A DNA stretch of 64,000 bases from Roseivirga sp. BDSF3-8 (GCF_041449215.1 NZ_JBGNFV010000001.1:186001-250000), one strand, 5' to 3'. Numbered from the stretch's first letter, positions 8,463 through 18,605 are shown. Notes: a model not told the origin generated them from the sequence alone. Numbers and translations are program-made.

Positions 8463-11003
8463 TTATTTATTATCCTCTTCCTGCTTGGCTTCCTTTTTTT
8501 TGACCTGCAGACTAAGGCTTTCACCCTCTCCTATATAATCCGCAAGGATTACATCACCGGGTTCCACCTCACTCTTGAGGATTTCCTCCGCTACAGGGTC
8601 TTCCAAGTACTTCTGGATGGCTCTGTTGAGCGGACGGGCACCATACTGTGGATCATATCCTTTTTCAGCCAGAAAATCCTTGGCTTTATCGGTAAGCTCA
8701 ACATTGTATCCCAGGCTTTCTATTCTTGAGAAGAGATTGCGCAGGGTGATATCAATAATTTTATGAATATCCTCTCTGGCCAACGAGTTAAATACGATCA
8801 CATCATCCAGCCTGTTCAGAAACTCTGGGCTAAAGGCCTTTTTAAGCGCATTCTGGATAGTGGATTTCATCACCTCGTCCGCATTGGCATTACGGCTGGC
8901 AGTTGAGAAACCTATACCGGCACCGAAGTCCTTCAGGTCACGCACACCAATATTTGATGTCATGATGATGATGGTGTTTCTGAAGTCTACCCGGCGGCCG
9001 AGGCCATCAGTAAGAATACCGTCATCAAGTACCTGAAGAAGCAGATTAAATACGTCCGGGTGAGCCTTTTCGATCTCATCAAGCAAGACTACGCTATAAG
9101 GCTTGCGGCGCACTTTTTCAGTAAGCTGTCCACCTTCTTCGTATCCTACGTAACCGGGAGGCGCTCCCACCAGGCGGCTAACGCTGAATTTCTCCATGTA
9201 CTCACTCATATCAATTCTGATAAGGGACTCTTCCTTATCGAACAGGTAAGTGGCAAGTACTTTGGCTAATTCGGTCTTACCTACCCCGGTAGGACCGAGG
9301 AAAATAAATGAACCGATAGGTTTTTTGGGATCTTTAAGACCAACCCTGGTACGCTGTATGGCTTTGACGAGCTTTTTAATAGCTTCATCCTGACCAATCA
9401 CGCGGCCCTGCAGCTTCTCATTCATACCGAGCAGTTTGGCACTCTCGTTCTGAGCAATTCGCTGGGTAGGTATACCGGTCATCATACCAATAACCTCTGC
9501 TACGTTGTCTTCAGAAACAGTATAACGCTTGGTGCGGGTCTCATCTTCCCATTTATTCTTGGCTGTCTCAAGCTGCTCAAGAAGCTTCTTCTCCTTATCA
9601 CGGAGTTGAGCTGCTTCCTCGTATTTCTGGCTTTTGACAACTCTGTTCTTCTCTTTTTTAATATCCTCAATAGCCTCTTCGAGCTTTACGATCTCGTCGG
9701 GTACGTGAATATTATTAATGTGGACGCGGGCACCAGCCTCATCCAGTACATCAATGGCCTTATCGGGCAGGAAGCGGTCGCTGATATAGCGATCAGAAAG
9801 CTTCACGCACGCCTCAATGGCCTCCTGAGTGTAGTTTACATGATGGTGGTCCTCGTAGCGCTCCTTAATATTCTTAAGGATCTGCTCAGTCTCCTCAGGT
9901 GACGTAGCATCCACCATCACCACCTGGAAACGACGGGCCAGCGCACCATCTTTCTCGATGTACTGACGGTACTCATCCAGTGTAGTGGCACCGATACATT
10001 GTATCTCACCACGTGCCAGGGCAGGCTTGAACATGTTACTGGCATCGAGCGAACCACTGGCACCACCTGCACCTACTATGGTGTGAAGCTCATCTATAAA
10101 TAGAATAACTTCAGGTGATTTTTCCAATTCATTCATCACGGCTTTCATGCGCTCCTCAAACTGACCACGGTACTTGGTACCGGCTACTAGTGAGGCAAGA
10201 TCAAGCGTGACTACACGTTTGTTGAAGAGCACACGGCTTACCTTCTTCTGCACGATACGCAGGGCTAGGCCTTCCGCAATAGCGGTTTTACCCACACCAG
10301 GCTCACCGATCAGAATAGGGTTATTCTTTTTACGGCGGCTAAGTACCTGGGCTACGCGCTCAATTTCTTTTTCTCTGCCTACGATAGGATCAAGACGATC
10401 ATCTTCTGCCATCTTGGTCAGATCACGGCCGAAATTATCAAGCACTGGTGTGCGCGATTTTTCGGTTGATTTGGATGAAGAGGACTCACCCCTGGAGGAA
10501 CTGCCTCCGAAGATACGTCCGCCATCATCATCAGGATCGTCAGTATCTGAAGAGGACATCGGGTGCTCAGTCTGATATTCGAGCAGTTCCTTAACCACAT
10601 CGTAGTTCACGTCGAATTTCTCCAAAACCTGTGAGGCAATGTTATCCTCATCACGCAGGATAGAAAGCAAAAGATGCTCAGTACCTATCAGTTGACTTTT
10701 AAAGATTTTGGCTTCCAGATACGTGATCTTTAGCACTTTTTCTGACTGACGGGTCAGAGGTATATTAGCTAAATTCTTTACGTTATTCGTTGCAGTTCCT
10801 TTTGTTGCCTGCTCTACGGCAACCCGAAGTTCCTCCAGGGATACACCAAGCTTTTTCAGCAGACTAACAGCCACACCCTCACCTTCTCTGATCATTCCGA
10901 GAAGCAGATGTTCCGTTCCTATATAGTCATGTCCAAGTCGCAAAGCCTCCTCTCTGCTAAGAGAGATCACTTCTTTGACTCTATTCGAAAACTTTGCTTC
11001 CAT
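8463..11003 (-). CDS. clpC: ATP-dependent Clp protease ATP-binding subunit ClpC
   Basis: An 846-residue AAA+ unfoldase that feeds substrates to ClpP. It has a double Clp-N repeat domain (about residues 1-150), an acidic/Ser-rich linker, a first AAA+ module with Walker A GEPGVGKT near residue 235, a UVR-type coiled middle domain (about 440-475) and a second AAA+ module with Walker A GPTGVGKT near 572, then a C-terminal D2-small domain and a charged tail. The UVR motif and lack of a long ClpB-type coiled coil identify ClpC. The length is normal for the family. The gene is monocistronic with its own terminator and belongs to the core chromosome. Confidence 0.97.
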   Translation of the reverse strand: MEAKFSNRVKEVISLSREEALRLGHDYIGTEHLLLGMIREGEGVAVSLLKKLGVSLEELRVAVEQATKGTATNNVKNLANIPLTRQSEKVLKITYLEAKIFKSQLIGTEHLLLSILRDEDNIASQVLEKFDVNYDVVKELLEYQTEHPMSSSDTDDPDDDGGRIFGGSSSRGESSSSKSTEKSRTPVLDNFGRDLTKMAEDDRLDPIVGREKEIERVAQVLSRRKKNNPILIGEPGVGKTAIAEGLALRIVQKKVSRVLFNKRVVTLDLASLVAGTKYRGQFEERMKAVMNELEKSPEVILFIDELHTIVGAGGASGSLDASNMFKPALARGEIQCIGATTLDEYRQYIEKDGALARRFQVVMVDATSPEETEQILKNIKERYEDHHHVNYTQEAIEACVKLSDRYISDRFLPDKAIDVLDEAGARVHINNIHVPDEIVKLEEAIEDIKKEKNRVVKSQKYEEAAQLRDKEKKLLEQLETAKNKWEDETRTKRYTVSEDNVAEVIGMMTGIPTQRIAQNESAKLLGMNEKLQGRVIGQDEAIKKLVKAIQRTRVGLKDPKKPIGSFIFLGPTGVGKTELAKVLATYLFDKEESLIRIDMSEYMEKFSVSRLVGAPPGYVGYEEGGQLTEKVRRKPYSVVLLDEIEKAHPDVFNLLLQVLDDGILTDGLGRRVDFRNTIIIMTSNIGVRDLKDFGAGIGFSTASRNANADEVMKSTIQNALKKAFSPEFLNRLDDVIVFNSLAREDIHKIIDITLRNLFSRIESLGYNVELTDKAKDFLAEKGYDPQYGARPLNRAIQKYLEDPVAEEILKSEVEPGDVILADYIGEGESLSLQVKKKEAKQEEDNK

Positions 11004-11127
11004 ACTGAAGGAAAATTATTAGATAAAAAGACAATTATTTTTTTCCGGTTGAAGATTAAAAAGTTACCGGTAATTTATTGATACATTATCTTAAAACAAA
11101 CCCATATTTTTAAGCAATTGTTCACCC

Positions 11128-11769
11128 TTACGAACCAGCGTAAGATGAAAGCAACAGGGGCCCGGCATTTGGCCCTTCGTTAAATAACAGATCAATAATA
11201 CTCAAATTTTCTACAAACTTACTGCCAAAAACCTGTGTATACTCACATCTCTCATAAATCCCATTGGTTTGCCAGGACTTTTTTGGATGAATAGCGGCCC
11301 GCAGGTCTAAAGCGTTATTTTCAGCAATGTTCTTTTCATATACGGAAGAAACCTGCCATGGGATGTCCCATTGAAGTAATTTAAGACATATTGTCAGCAG
11401 TTGCTCGTTCATTTCCCACAGACTTACCGGCGGATTTTCATACACAGGTTCAAAGGCATGGGCATAATGCTCAAAAAAAGGTGCTTTGCCATAGGCACTT
11501 ACGATAGCGCGCCAATGATCCTTAACCCACTTTTGCCTGAAATCCATCTGCACTTCACTGACAGGCTTATTTCTATTTCCTTCCTTTACCGGTATAGACA
11601 GCGGAAACTTGCCCTCAGGCGTCAGAATGTAGCAGCGGTTGCGGTAGCTTTGCTTTTGAAAATTTTCCTGTTTTTCCAGAATAACTTTTCCAGCCTGCCT
11701 CATACAAACGAAGTATTCGAGGCAGGGCAGGTACTGTATGTCTAAATAAACGGTGGCTCCTGATATCAT
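11128..11769 (-). CDS. WbqC family protein
   Basis: A roughly 213-residue protein of the WbqC family, often found near cell-surface polysaccharide genes in Bacteroidota; its biochemical role is not established. The family pattern is visible at the N-terminus (a YLPCLEYF segment followed by QKQSYRNRCYI) and in the WKDHWR-like and AYGKAPFF stretches. The frame extends to 11826, but the family's normal start aligns with the ATG at 11769, just before the YLD/QYLP segment. The gene lies downstream of the YciO-like gene on the same strand, 72 bp away from the chosen start. Confidence 0.85.
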   Translation of the reverse strand: MISGATVYLDIQYLPCLEYFVCMRQAGKVILEKQENFQKQSYRNRCYILTPEGKFPLSIPVKEGNRNKPVSEVQMDFRQKWVKDHWRAIVSAYGKAPFFEHYAHAFEPVYENPPVSLWEMNEQLLTICLKLLQWDIPWQVSSVYEKNIAENNALDLRAAIHPKKSWQTNGIYERCEYTQVFGSKFVENLSIIDLLFNEGPNAGPLLLSSYAGS

Positions 11770-11841
11770 ATCACGTATGTCCTCCGCCAGGAGACAAGAT
11801 CGTGCCAGGCAGCAGGACGGGGACATATTGTCATATACTTA

Positions 11842-12474
11842 TCAGACAACAAACTCGCTAATATCACCCTTACCTTCTCTGATTATTTCGAATGTATCCC
11901 CCGTACAATCCACCACTGTGGAAGGAATATTTTCACCCATGCCGCCATCTATCACTATGTCTACAAGGTTTTTAAACTTCTCGTAAATAAGTGAAGGATC
12001 CGTGGTGTATTCAATAACTTCATCATCATCATGAATGCTGGTGGTGACGATAGGGTTCCCCAGCTCTCTGACTATTTCCCTGGGAATATTGTTATCCGGC
12101 ACACGAATACCCACTGTCTTCTTATTAGCATGCATGATCTTGGGCACCTTGCTGCTGGCTTCTAATATAAATGTGTAGGGACCAGGCAGGGTCTTTTTCA
12201 TCACTTTGAACACAGGCGTGCTTAGCTGCCGGGCATATTCAGAGATGTGGCTGAGGTCTTCACAGACAAAAGAGAAGCGGGTCTTATCGGTACGGATGCC
12301 TTTGATTTGGCCGATGCGCTCTACAGCCCTTAGGTTGAATATATCGCAACCCATACCATAAATAGTATCCGTAGGATAAATGATGACACCACCGTCCCTA
12401 AGAACTTCGGCTATTTTCCGGATCTTTTTTAATTCCGGGTTTTCCGGGTAAAGTCTTATCAATTCTGCTGCCAT
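11842..12474 (-). CDS. yciO: YrdC/Sua5-domain protein, YciO-like
   Basis: A 210-residue single YrdC-domain protein. The nucleotide-binding signature [12 protein letters not shown] is near residue 35, followed by [24 protein letters not shown] and [10 protein letters not shown]. The FSFVCEDL and PGPYTFIL segments resemble E. coli YciO more than TsaC/Sua5, so a YciO-type assignment is preferred. Annotation pipelines usually call such proteins L-threonylcarbamoyladenylate synthase, the enzyme making the t6A precursor; whether this copy has that activity is uncertain. No Sua5 C-terminal domain is present. Confidence 0.88.
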   Translation of the reverse strand: MAAELIRLYPENPELKKIRKIAEVLRDGGVIIYPTDTIYGMGCDIFNLRAVERIGQIKGIRTDKTRFSFVCEDLSHISEYARQLSTPVFKVMKKTLPGPYTFILEASSKVPKIMHANKKTVGIRVPDNNIPREIVRELGNPIVTTSIHDDDEVIEYTTDPSLIYEKFKNLVDIVIDGGMGENIPSTVVDCTGDTFEIIREGKGDISEFVV

Positions 12475-12714
12475 GTGTGCGTTATTTTATTTGGTACCGT
12501 TGATAAACGGGGTCATTGACTGTTGGTTATAATATAAATTGATGAGCGGCGCTGCTGGTTATGAAAAATAAAATTTTTCTTTTTTGGCTCTGTCTGTTTT
12601 CTTCACGTGAATTTTACGGAGCCTCCGGGTGTTATACTCGCCGGATACCGCTTTTGAGCGGGCATAAAGGCCCCTATAGGCTGCATGGCCTGGCAAAAAC
12701 GATAATTTACGAAG

Positions 12715-13752
12715 ATGTTCTCAAGAAGTAATATCATCAAGCTGGTTCTTTTTCTGATGGTGATCCTGGTAATCTCATTCATTTTTTATGGATATCAGAT
12801 ACTCACCACCCCTAATATACAGGTGGGAAAAGAATCCACAGCTTTAGTGATCCCTACAGGGTCTGATTTTGAAGATGTGCAGAAGCTTATTTATAAAAAG
12901 AAGATCGTACATGATCCCGTTTCTTTTAGTTTTCTGGCGCGCCTCTTGGGCTATGACGAGCAGGTAAAGCCGGGACTATATGTGTTAAAGAAGGACATGA
13001 CGAACCTGGAGGCCATACGAAAGCTCAGAGCTGGTGAGCAGACTCCGGTCAATGTGACATTTAACCTGGTGCGCCTCAAGGAGGAGCTGGCGGAAAAGAT
13101 CACGCAAAATATAGAAGCAGATAAGGAAGATGTACTTGCCTTACTGCAGGACTCTGCGGTAGCGGCATCTTATGGGTTTACGCCAGAGACCTTTATGAGC
13201 ATGTTCCTGCCAAATACTTATGAGTTCTGGTACACAACGGATGCAGAAGGTGTGCTCGAGCGTATGCATGAGGAGTATAAAAAGTTCTGGACGGCAGAGC
13301 GTAAGCAACAGGCTGCGGAAATGAACCTGACTCCTGCTGAGGTGGCCACGCTGGCCAGTATCGTACAGGCGGAATCAAACGTGGCTTCTGAAAAGCCCAC
13401 GATAGCCGGGGTGTATCTGAACAGGCTCGACAGAGGCATCCCTCTGCAAGCAGACCCTACTCTGGTATATGCTGCAGGCGATTTCACCATCAGGCGGGTA
13501 CTTAACAAGCATAAGGAAATAGACAGCCCCTACAATACCTACAAATACGCCGGGCTTCCTCCCGGCCCCATTCAACTACCCAGCATTAGCTCCATCAACT
13601 CGGTACTTAATCATGAGGACCATAATTACTTATACTTCTGTGCTAAAGAGGACCTCTCAGGCGAGCATGCATTTGCCTCTACCTTGTCGGAGCACCTGCG
13701 TAATGCGAGCCGTTACCAGCGGGCACTAAATAAGGCGAAGCTTTACCGCTAG
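12715..13752 (+). CDS. mltG: Endolytic murein transglycosylase MltG
   Basis: A 345-residue inner-membrane lytic transglycosylase that cleaves nascent glycan strands to set their length. A single N-terminal membrane segment (about residues 8-29) is followed by a LysM-like domain and the YceG catalytic domain. The catalytic Glu lies in IVQAESNVASEKP (about residue 222), followed by the family hallmark GVYLNRL, IPLQADPT and SPYNTY, GLPPGPI segments. It is the first gene of a + strand group (mltG, thioesterase, YihY) with short spacings. Confidence 0.95.
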   Translation: MFSRSNIIKLVLFLMVILVISFIFYGYQILTTPNIQVGKESTALVIPTGSDFEDVQKLIYKKKIVHDPVSFSFLARLLGYDEQVKPGLYVLKKDMTNLEAIRKLRAGEQTPVNVTFNLVRLKEELAEKITQNIEADKEDVLALLQDSAVAASYGFTPETFMSMFLPNTYEFWYTTDAEGVLERMHEEYKKFWTAERKQQAAEMNLTPAEVATLASIVQAESNVASEKPTIAGVYLNRLDRGIPLQADPTLVYAAGDFTIRRVLNKHKEIDSPYNTYKYAGLPPGPIQLPSISSINSVLNHEDHNYLYFCAKEDLSGEHAFASTLSEHLRNASRYQRALNKAKLYR

Positions 13753-13805
13753 CAAGGAAAGATCCCCGAAAGTCAGGGGATAACAATATTTGGTTAAATT
13801 AGGGC

Positions 13806-14222
13806 ATGTTTGTTCACGAAACAGAAGTAAGGGTACGCTACGCAGAGACAGACCAGATGGGGTATGTGTATTATGGAAATTACCTTACCTACTATGAAAT
13901 AGGGCGTGTAGAAGCTTTCCGAAGCCTGGGGCTGAGCTACCGTGAACTGGAGGAACGAGGCATCATGATGCCCGTTTTAGAGGCCCGATCACGCTACCTG
14001 AAGCCGGCCCGCTATGACCGGCTTATACGCATACGTACATCTATTAAGGAAATGCCCGGCGTGAGAATACGCTTCCATTATGATCTGTACGATGAGGAGA
14101 CTCTCATACATGAAGGAGAAACGGAGCTGGTCTTTGTAAATAACAATGCCGGGGGCAGGCCCTGCCGTATTCCTGAAGAAATGGAAACAGCCCTGGCGCC
14201 TCATTTTTCAGATGAAAGATAG
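13806..14222 (+). CDS. Acyl-CoA thioesterase, YbgC/FadM hotdog family
   Basis: A 138-residue single-hotdog protein. The family signature RYAETDQMGYVYYGNYL at the N-terminus carries the catalytic Asp (TDQMG) and the Tyr/Asn that follow. Members hydrolyse acyl-CoA thioesters, typically of short or medium chain, in the cytoplasm. The stop codon overlaps the start of the YihY gene by 11 bp, which indicates co-transcription. Confidence 0.9.
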   Translation: MFVHETEVRVRYAETDQMGYVYYGNYLTYYEIGRVEAFRSLGLSYRELEERGIMMPVLEARSRYLKPARYDRLIRIRTSIKEMPGVRIRFHYDLYDEETLIHEGETELVFVNNNAGGRPCRIPEEMETALAPHFSDER

Positions 14223-15165
14223 GTTACTTAACCATATCAGGCAGTCTGCGGCATTTAATAAGCTGATCTCCTTTTTGAAGAAGGTGCGGTGGAGCCGCCG
14301 CAACATCAACCTGTATGAGGTGATCGTGGTGCTGCTGAAAAAACTGCAGGAAGATGAACTGATCGAGCGCGCCTACGGGGTGGCCTTCAACCTTACACTG
14401 AGCGTATTTCCGGGGCTGATCTTTCTGTTTGCCCTTATCCCCTACCTGGATCCGGTAATACCGAACCTTGAGGCAGAAATATTTGAACTGCTGAGGGATC
14501 TCCTGCCGCAGAGTATCTATGAGGCGGCAGACACCACCATTCATGACATTATTTTCGAAGAGCGGGGTGGCCTGCTTACGTTTGGTGGTCTGCTATCCCT
14601 ATACCTGGCTACAAATGGCATGCTATCGCTTATGAAGGCCTTCAACCGCTGCTACCGTACCCGGGAAACGAGGCCATTTCTGCGTACCAGGCTGGTGGCG
14701 ACCATCCTGACGGTGATCCTGGCCTTTGTGCTATTCTTTTCCGTAGGGGTGCTTATAGTGGGGCAGATCCTGCTGAATTACGTGGATGACTGGAAGGTGA
14801 TTCAGGACGTAACGATCTTATTCATTGTGATGCTGCGCTTCCTGGTGGTGTTCACGCTGTTTCTGTTCGCCATCTCATTCATATACTACCTCGCGCCCAC
14901 CGTGCACGACCGGTGGTCCTTTTTTTCATGGGGCTCTATTCTCAGCACCCTATTATGCGTCGCTATTTCGTTCGGCTTCAGCTACTACATATCTAACTTC
15001 GGCGCGTATAACAAACTGTATGGGTCCATCGGTACCCTGATAGCCGTAATGGTGTGGATATTTATGGTTTCGGTGATTCTGCTCTTTGGCTTCGAGGTCA
15101 ATGCCAGTATCGACAAGGCTACGCAAATGCGGCTTTACTATCAGAAGTCTTCCGCTAAAAGGTAG
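14212..15165 (+). CDS. YihY/virulence factor BrkB family membrane protein
   Basis: About 317 residues with six predicted membrane segments after a cytoplasmic N-terminus, matching the YihY/UPF0761 family. Conserved features are a GVAFNLTLSVFPGLIFL segment (the AYYALFSLFP-like family block), the NRCYRTRETRPF loop, and the C-terminal AYNKLYGSIGTLIAVMVWIF block. The ATG at 14212 was preferred to the one at 14146 because the latter would extend deep into the thioesterase gene. Proteins of this family were once called ribonuclease BN in error; the actual function is unknown. It is the last core gene before the tRNA and island. Confidence 0.9.
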   Translation: MKDRLLNHIRQSAAFNKLISFLKKVRWSRRNINLYEVIVVLLKKLQEDELIERAYGVAFNLTLSVFPGLIFLFALIPYLDPVIPNLEAEIFELLRDLLPQSIYEAADTTIHDIIFEERGGLLTFGGLLSLYLATNGMLSLMKAFNRCYRTRETRPFLRTRLVATILTVILAFVLFFSVGVLIVGQILLNYVDDWKVIQDVTILFIVMLRFLVVFTLFLFAISFIYYLAPTVHDRWSFFSWGSILSTLLCVAISFGFSYYISNFGAYNKLYGSIGTLIAVMVWIFMVSVILLFGFEVNASIDKATQMRLYYQKSSAKR

Positions 15166-15200
15166 CCTGCTAATTATTGAGAGAAGGTTGCCTCAAAGGT

Positions 15201-16910
15201 CTATTCGATCATTTTTAAAAAAATTTTGGCCAGATGTTGGCGCAATTCGACTGAATGCTTATGTTTGCAATCCGTTTGGCAAACAGCCATACGCAAACGA
15301 CCCAGAGGAGTGGCAGAGTGGTCGAATGCGGCGGTCTTGAAAACCGTTGAGTGTAACAGCTCCGGGGGTTCGAATCCCTCCTCCTCTGCCTTGCGGTACG
15401 ATGCTTCAATTTGTTGCTTCGTACCGCTTTTTTTTGCCCCAAAATTACGGTTTAAAGAGAATAGAAGGCTAAACAGTTGATTTATTCTGCCGGTTCGAAA
15501 ACCCTCTTTTGAGTAAATCAGGTTTTCATGGTAGATCGAACCAATTAACTTTCGTTTGTTTTCTAAATCTGCTTCTCTGTATTGCTTTTGCACACTTATA
15601 GCTATCTCAAGTGCTTTTTCAAGTTGTGGCTTGAGCGTTCTTTTTTCTTTTATCTTATAACAGGCTAATCTACTCTCCAATTCGGAAATTTTTTGATTGT
15701 TCTCTAACTTGATGGCCTTATAGTCCTCTGTATCTATCGCGTCTTCAAGCAGCAGCCTGCGAGCTTTACTCAGTCTTTCGTTTTCTTCTTCAATTTCTTT
15801 AATCAATTCCTTCCTGCCATCAGTGCTTGCCTTTATATTTTCTGCATAAGTTTCTATTACCACAGCTTTCAGTACCTCAGCAAATGCAGGATAAACTTTG
15901 AAGCTTTCCAGCTCTCTTTCAAAAGCCTTATTGACATTCTCAGCTTTAAATCTCACACCACATTTTGAGTGGCAGTGATAGTAGTAGTAATATTTACTTC
16001 TTCCTTTCGAGGCGCTACCTGTCAGTTTCCGTTTACATTTGGGGCAGTCTAAAAAACCTACCAGTGGAAGCCTGTCAGGTGTGAGTTTTTTTGTCTTCCG
16101 GCGTTTTATCCTTCCGTCCAAAACATTTTGCACTTCATTAAATAAGGCCTCTGTAATAATCCCTTCATGCTTACCTCTTACTAGCCTGGCCTCCTCGTCT
16201 TTATAGGCAGGAACAAAAATTCTACCACTGTACATCGGGTTACGGATCATAAGATAAAAAGAATTCCTACTGACCTTAAATCCTCTTGTTCTTCGGGCCA
16301 TGTGATAAACCTGCTCTCCGCTATAGAGCCCTTTAGCTATTGTTTCAAATATCCATTTGATAGTAGTTGCCTCCGGCTCCTTTGGGACTATAATTTTATT
16401 ATTATTTTCATCTACTGTGTTTTTGTATCCTCGTGGAGCACATCTTATATAACGACCTTCTTTCATGGCCCTTCTCATACCCTGCAAAATATTGATAGAC
16501 CTTCGGTCATTTTCAACCTCAGGTGCAGCAAGATAAAATGCCAGCATCATTTTGTTTTCCGGAATGTTTAAATCCAAGGGCTGTTCCATAGCCTGCGGCT
16601 CCACTCCTAATCTTCTGAGTTTATTGATCATCATATAGGCATCCCCCGCATTACGACTAAACCTATCCCACTTAGTAAAAAGTAAAATTGTACTTGTAAG
16701 TTGCTTTCGTGTCTTAAGGTAGCTTAGGTATTGTGTCCATTCCGGGCGTTCAAAGCTTTTAGCTGAGTGGTCTTCAAAGATTACCTTTCCGGGCTTAAGG
16801 TTATTTATCTCACAGTATTTCAATAGCATTTCTTCCTGATTTCGTTGGCTGTAGCCTTTGTCTGCCTGTTCATCAGTGCTTACGCGTATGTATAGATCAG
16901 CTGTTTTCAT
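15201..16910 (-). CDS. Serine site-specific recombinase reading into tRNA-Ser
   Basis: A 569-codon frame for a large serine recombinase, probably the integrase/excisionase of the island. The N-terminal resolvase domain has YIRVSTDEQ with catalytic Ser11 and the conserved DRFSRN segment. A recombinase domain follows, then a zinc beta-ribbon (about residues 287-320) with CPKC and CHSKC, and a coiled-coil C-terminal region. From about residue 507 the frame is the antisense of tRNA-Ser (the EGFEPPELLHS stretch familiar from such read-through), so the natural protein domain ends near residue 490 and the stop at 15201 comes from chromosomal DNA. Its start overlaps the 71-residue gene upstream by 14 bp. 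Confidence 0.88.
   Translation of the reverse strand: MKTADLYIRVSTDEQADKGYSQRNQEEMLLKYCEINNLKPGKVIFEDHSAKSFERPEWTQYLSYLKTRKQLTSTILLFTKWDRFSRNAGDAYMMINKLRRLGVEPQAMEQPLDLNIPENKMMLAFYLAAPEVENDRRSINILQGMRRAMKEGRYIRCAPRGYKNTVDENNNKIIVPKEPEATTIKWIFETIAKGLYSGEQVYHMARRTRGFKVSRNSFYLMIRNPMYSGRIFVPAYKDEEARLVRGKHEGIITEALFNEVQNVLDGRIKRRKTKKLTPDRLPLVGFLDCPKCKRKLTGSASKGRSKYYYYYHCHSKCGVRFKAENVNKAFERELESFKVYPAFAEVLKAVVIETYAENIKASTDGRKELIKEIEEENERLSKARRLLLEDAIDTEDYKAIKLENNQKISELESRLACYKIKEKRTLKPQLEKALEIAISVQKQYREADLENKRKLIGSIYHENLIYSKEGFRTGRINQLFSLLFSLNRNFGAKKSGTKQQIEASYRKAEEEGFEPPELLHSTVFKTAAFDHSATPLGRLRMAVCQTDCKHKHSVELRQHLAKIFLKMIE
15303..15389 (+). tRNA. tRNA-Ser (anticodon UGA)
   Basis: A class II tRNA with a long variable arm. 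The acceptor stem CAGAGGA (15303-15309) pairs with TCCTCTG (15382-15388). The anticodon loop contains CTTGAAA, giving UGA, and the T arm shows GGTTCGAATCC. The CCA end is not fully encoded. The adjacent serine recombinase frame runs antisense through it, so it probably marks the left boundary of the island. Confidence 0.95.
15393..15435 (+). terminator. Intrinsic terminator behind tRNA-Ser
   Basis: A 9-bp stem, GCGGTACGA (15393-15401) with TCGTACCGC (15419-15427), followed by eight T residues. It begins four bases after the tRNA and lies inside the recombinase frame. Confidence 0.85.
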
Positions 16911-17112
16911 TTTTTAGTGCAGTTATGACAGCCATTTCGGCTATCTCTTTCATTAATTTAAGAAGATTACGGCAGGTATCCAGATCATGGTATATACCCT
17001 GGTCATGTAAAGCTTTCTGTACCTGCCGTGCTGTGATGTGTTTTCTGCCAGCCATACGCATGTGTATTAGCTTATAAGCTGGCAGAACCATTACATTATT
17101 ATTCAGCCTCAA
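16897..17112 (-). CDS. Small hypothetical protein between radC and recombinase genes
   Basis: A 71-residue protein I do not recognise. It overlaps the radC-like stop codon by 4 bp (ATGA arrangement) and the recombinase start by 14 bp, so the three genes form a translationally coupled operon. The sequence is basic in the middle and leucine-rich near the C-terminus. The position suggests an accessory or excision-factor role for the recombinase, but this is inference only. Confidence 0.6.
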   Translation of the reverse strand: MRLNNNVMVLPAYKLIHMRMAGRKHITARQVQKALHDQGIYHDLDTCRNLLKLMKEIAEMAVITALKNENS

Positions 17113-17600
17113 TTATCAAGGGGGGAAGTTGAATTATAACCTTCAAGCAACTCCCTATCGCAGAAGGAATAATAATCCTCAGGGGAAATAATGAGATAAT
17201 CGAGTAGCCGGATATCCAGTAGATCCGCTCCCCTTTTTAGTTTTTGAGCAAAATCTTTAGCGAGCACACCTGGCGTAATATCTCCTGATGGGTGGTTATG
17301 GGCCGCGATAATAGCGGTAGCTCCTGATTTAAGTGTGGCAGCAAATATCTGTTTTAAGTCGATAGGCACTTTGCATACCGAGCCTGAAGCGATGTTTACT
17401 ATACCCAGCACTTTGCATTTCTGGTTTAGTAAAAGCAGTTTAGATTGCATTACCAATTCTATCTTTCCTACCTCCCAGCATTGTAAAAGAATTTCGTATG
17501 CATCTTTGGAGTTTCTTACTTGTGGGAGATCATCAGGGCTAAAATGATTAAGGTAGGTTAGCCTGATTTCAGCGACATTATAAAGGTCATTTACTTCCAT
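17109..17600 (-). CDS. RadC-like JAB/MPN-domain protein
   Basis: A 163-residue RadC-family protein lacking the N-terminal helix-hairpin-helix of full-length RadC. The metal-binding JAMM-type motif is seen as AAHNHPSGD (His101, His103). The downstream Ser of the canonical TPSxxD is replaced by Gly in TPGVLAKD. Short RadC proteins like this are frequent on Bacteroidota mobile elements, where the function is unknown despite the 'DNA repair' label. It is the first gene of the radC / 71-aa / recombinase operon and is preceded by copy A of the repeated leader element and by CRISPR array 1's leader. Confidence 0.85.
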   Translation of the reverse strand: MEVNDLYNVAEIRLTYLNHFSPDDLPQVRNSKDAYEILLQCWEVGKIELVMQSKLLLLNQKCKVLGIVNIASGSVCKVPIDLKQIFAATLKSGATAIIAAHNHPSGDITPGVLAKDFAQKLKRGADLLDIRLLDYLIISPEDYYSFCDRELLEGYNSTSPLDN

Positions 17601-17665
17601 AATTAAATACGTTTGAAAAATGAAAAATTAATTATGGTGCGACCTCCCGGTTACGGTGGACTCAG

Positions 17666-17733
17666 GGCCGAAAGGAATCGGAATAAATGAGGGCATTCGG
17701 GCCGGACTGTGTTTATGCCGAAGTCTTTTGGCC
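17666..17733 (-). promoter_or_regulatory. Repeated 68-70 bp leader element, copy A
   Basis: One of five copies of an element bounded by GGCC and built as an imperfect inverted repeat: a GGCCxAAAGGAAACGGAATAAA-type left arm and a TTTATGCCGTAGTCTTNTGGCC-type right arm around a GC-rich centre. This copy ends 66 bp upstream of the radC-like start codon. It could be a structured leader RNA or a protein-binding site. Confidence 0.7.
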
Positions 17734-17779
17734 AGACAGGAGACCTAACCGGAACTTAGCGCCAAATTGATAGAGAATA

Positions 17780-18057
17780 GAATCGGGAATAAGCTTTTAA
17801 TTAGTAAATGACTTAGGGCTTTTTATCATAAGTCCTTATCTTGGTAGGACTGAGAGTATAAAAGCTCTTCAGGGTGGCAATTTATTTGGAGTTGGCTAAA
17901 AACTGGTTACAACAACCTGAATATCAACCGCTTTTGCTTACGCAAATTTACCAAAAACAGGTAAAATACAGCTCTTTGACATGATGACATCGAGAAAAAG
18001 GCCAATAGTAAAAAGCACGTTTCTCATTAGCTCACAGCCACTTAGCTCAGAAATCGA
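17780..18057 (+). promoter_or_regulatory. Leader of CRISPR array 1
   Basis: About 280 bp of AT-rich DNA directly before the first repeat. It is nearly identical to the leader of array 2 (25218-25509), including the last bases AAATCGA before the repeat. The location upstream of the repeat end opposite ATTGAAAC fits + strand transcription of the array. Confidence 0.85.
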
Positions 18058-18605
18058 CTTCGTGAGCTACTTCCACTACAATAAGGATTGAAACATCGTA
18101 GAAAACGAGTCCGTCCTCATTGGAAAGCTCCTTCGTGAGCTACTTCCACTACAATAAGGATTGAAACCTTAATGCGAAACACAATTGTGTCGATATCTTC
18201 AGGCTTCGTGAGCTACTTCCACTACAATAAGGATTGAAACGGAAAGGGATGGACTACTGCTTTGCGGAGGTGAAACTTCGTGAGCTACTTCCACTACAAT
18301 AAGGATTGAAACCCAGGGCCGGGAAATTCTTATGCTGTATGGCCAGTTCTTCGTGAGCTACTTCCACTACAATAAGGATTGAAACTATTTTTGCCCGGGA
18401 AGGCATGCCAATTGTTTTCCCCTTCGTGAGCTACTTCCACTACAATAAGGATTGAAACAATACCCCTTAAATGAATTTTCAACAAGCGTTAAAACCTTCG
18501 TGAGCTACTTCCACTACAATAAGGATTGAAACTGGACTTCAAATTTTTCTTTAAACGCCCCGAACTTTCTTCGTGAGCTACTTCCACTACAATAAGGATT
18601 GAAAC
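18058..18605 (+). CRISPR. CRISPR array 1, 8 repeats, type I-B style
   Basis: Eight 37-bp repeats beginning CTTCGTGAGC and ending GGATTGAAAC, starting at 18058, 18131, 18204, 18276, 18349, 18422, 18496 and 18569, separated by seven spacers of about 35-37 bp. All eight appear identical and carry T at repeat position 14, whereas array 2 has A there. The 3' ATTGAAAC is the expected 8-nt crRNA handle of type I-B systems, giving + strand orientation. There is no degenerate terminal repeat, so the distal end may have been lost. The matching cas operon is at 59.4-64 kb. Confidence 0.98.

Noticed and set aside
13754-13795. Hairpin ATCCCC/GGGGAT after mltG as a terminator
   Set aside because: No T-run follows, and the next gene is close on the same strand.
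15201-15442. Peptide stretches such as EGFEPPELLHS or RDSNPRSCYTQ as protein domains
   Set aside because: They are antisense translations of the tRNA-Ser gene in two frames, a known annotation artefact.
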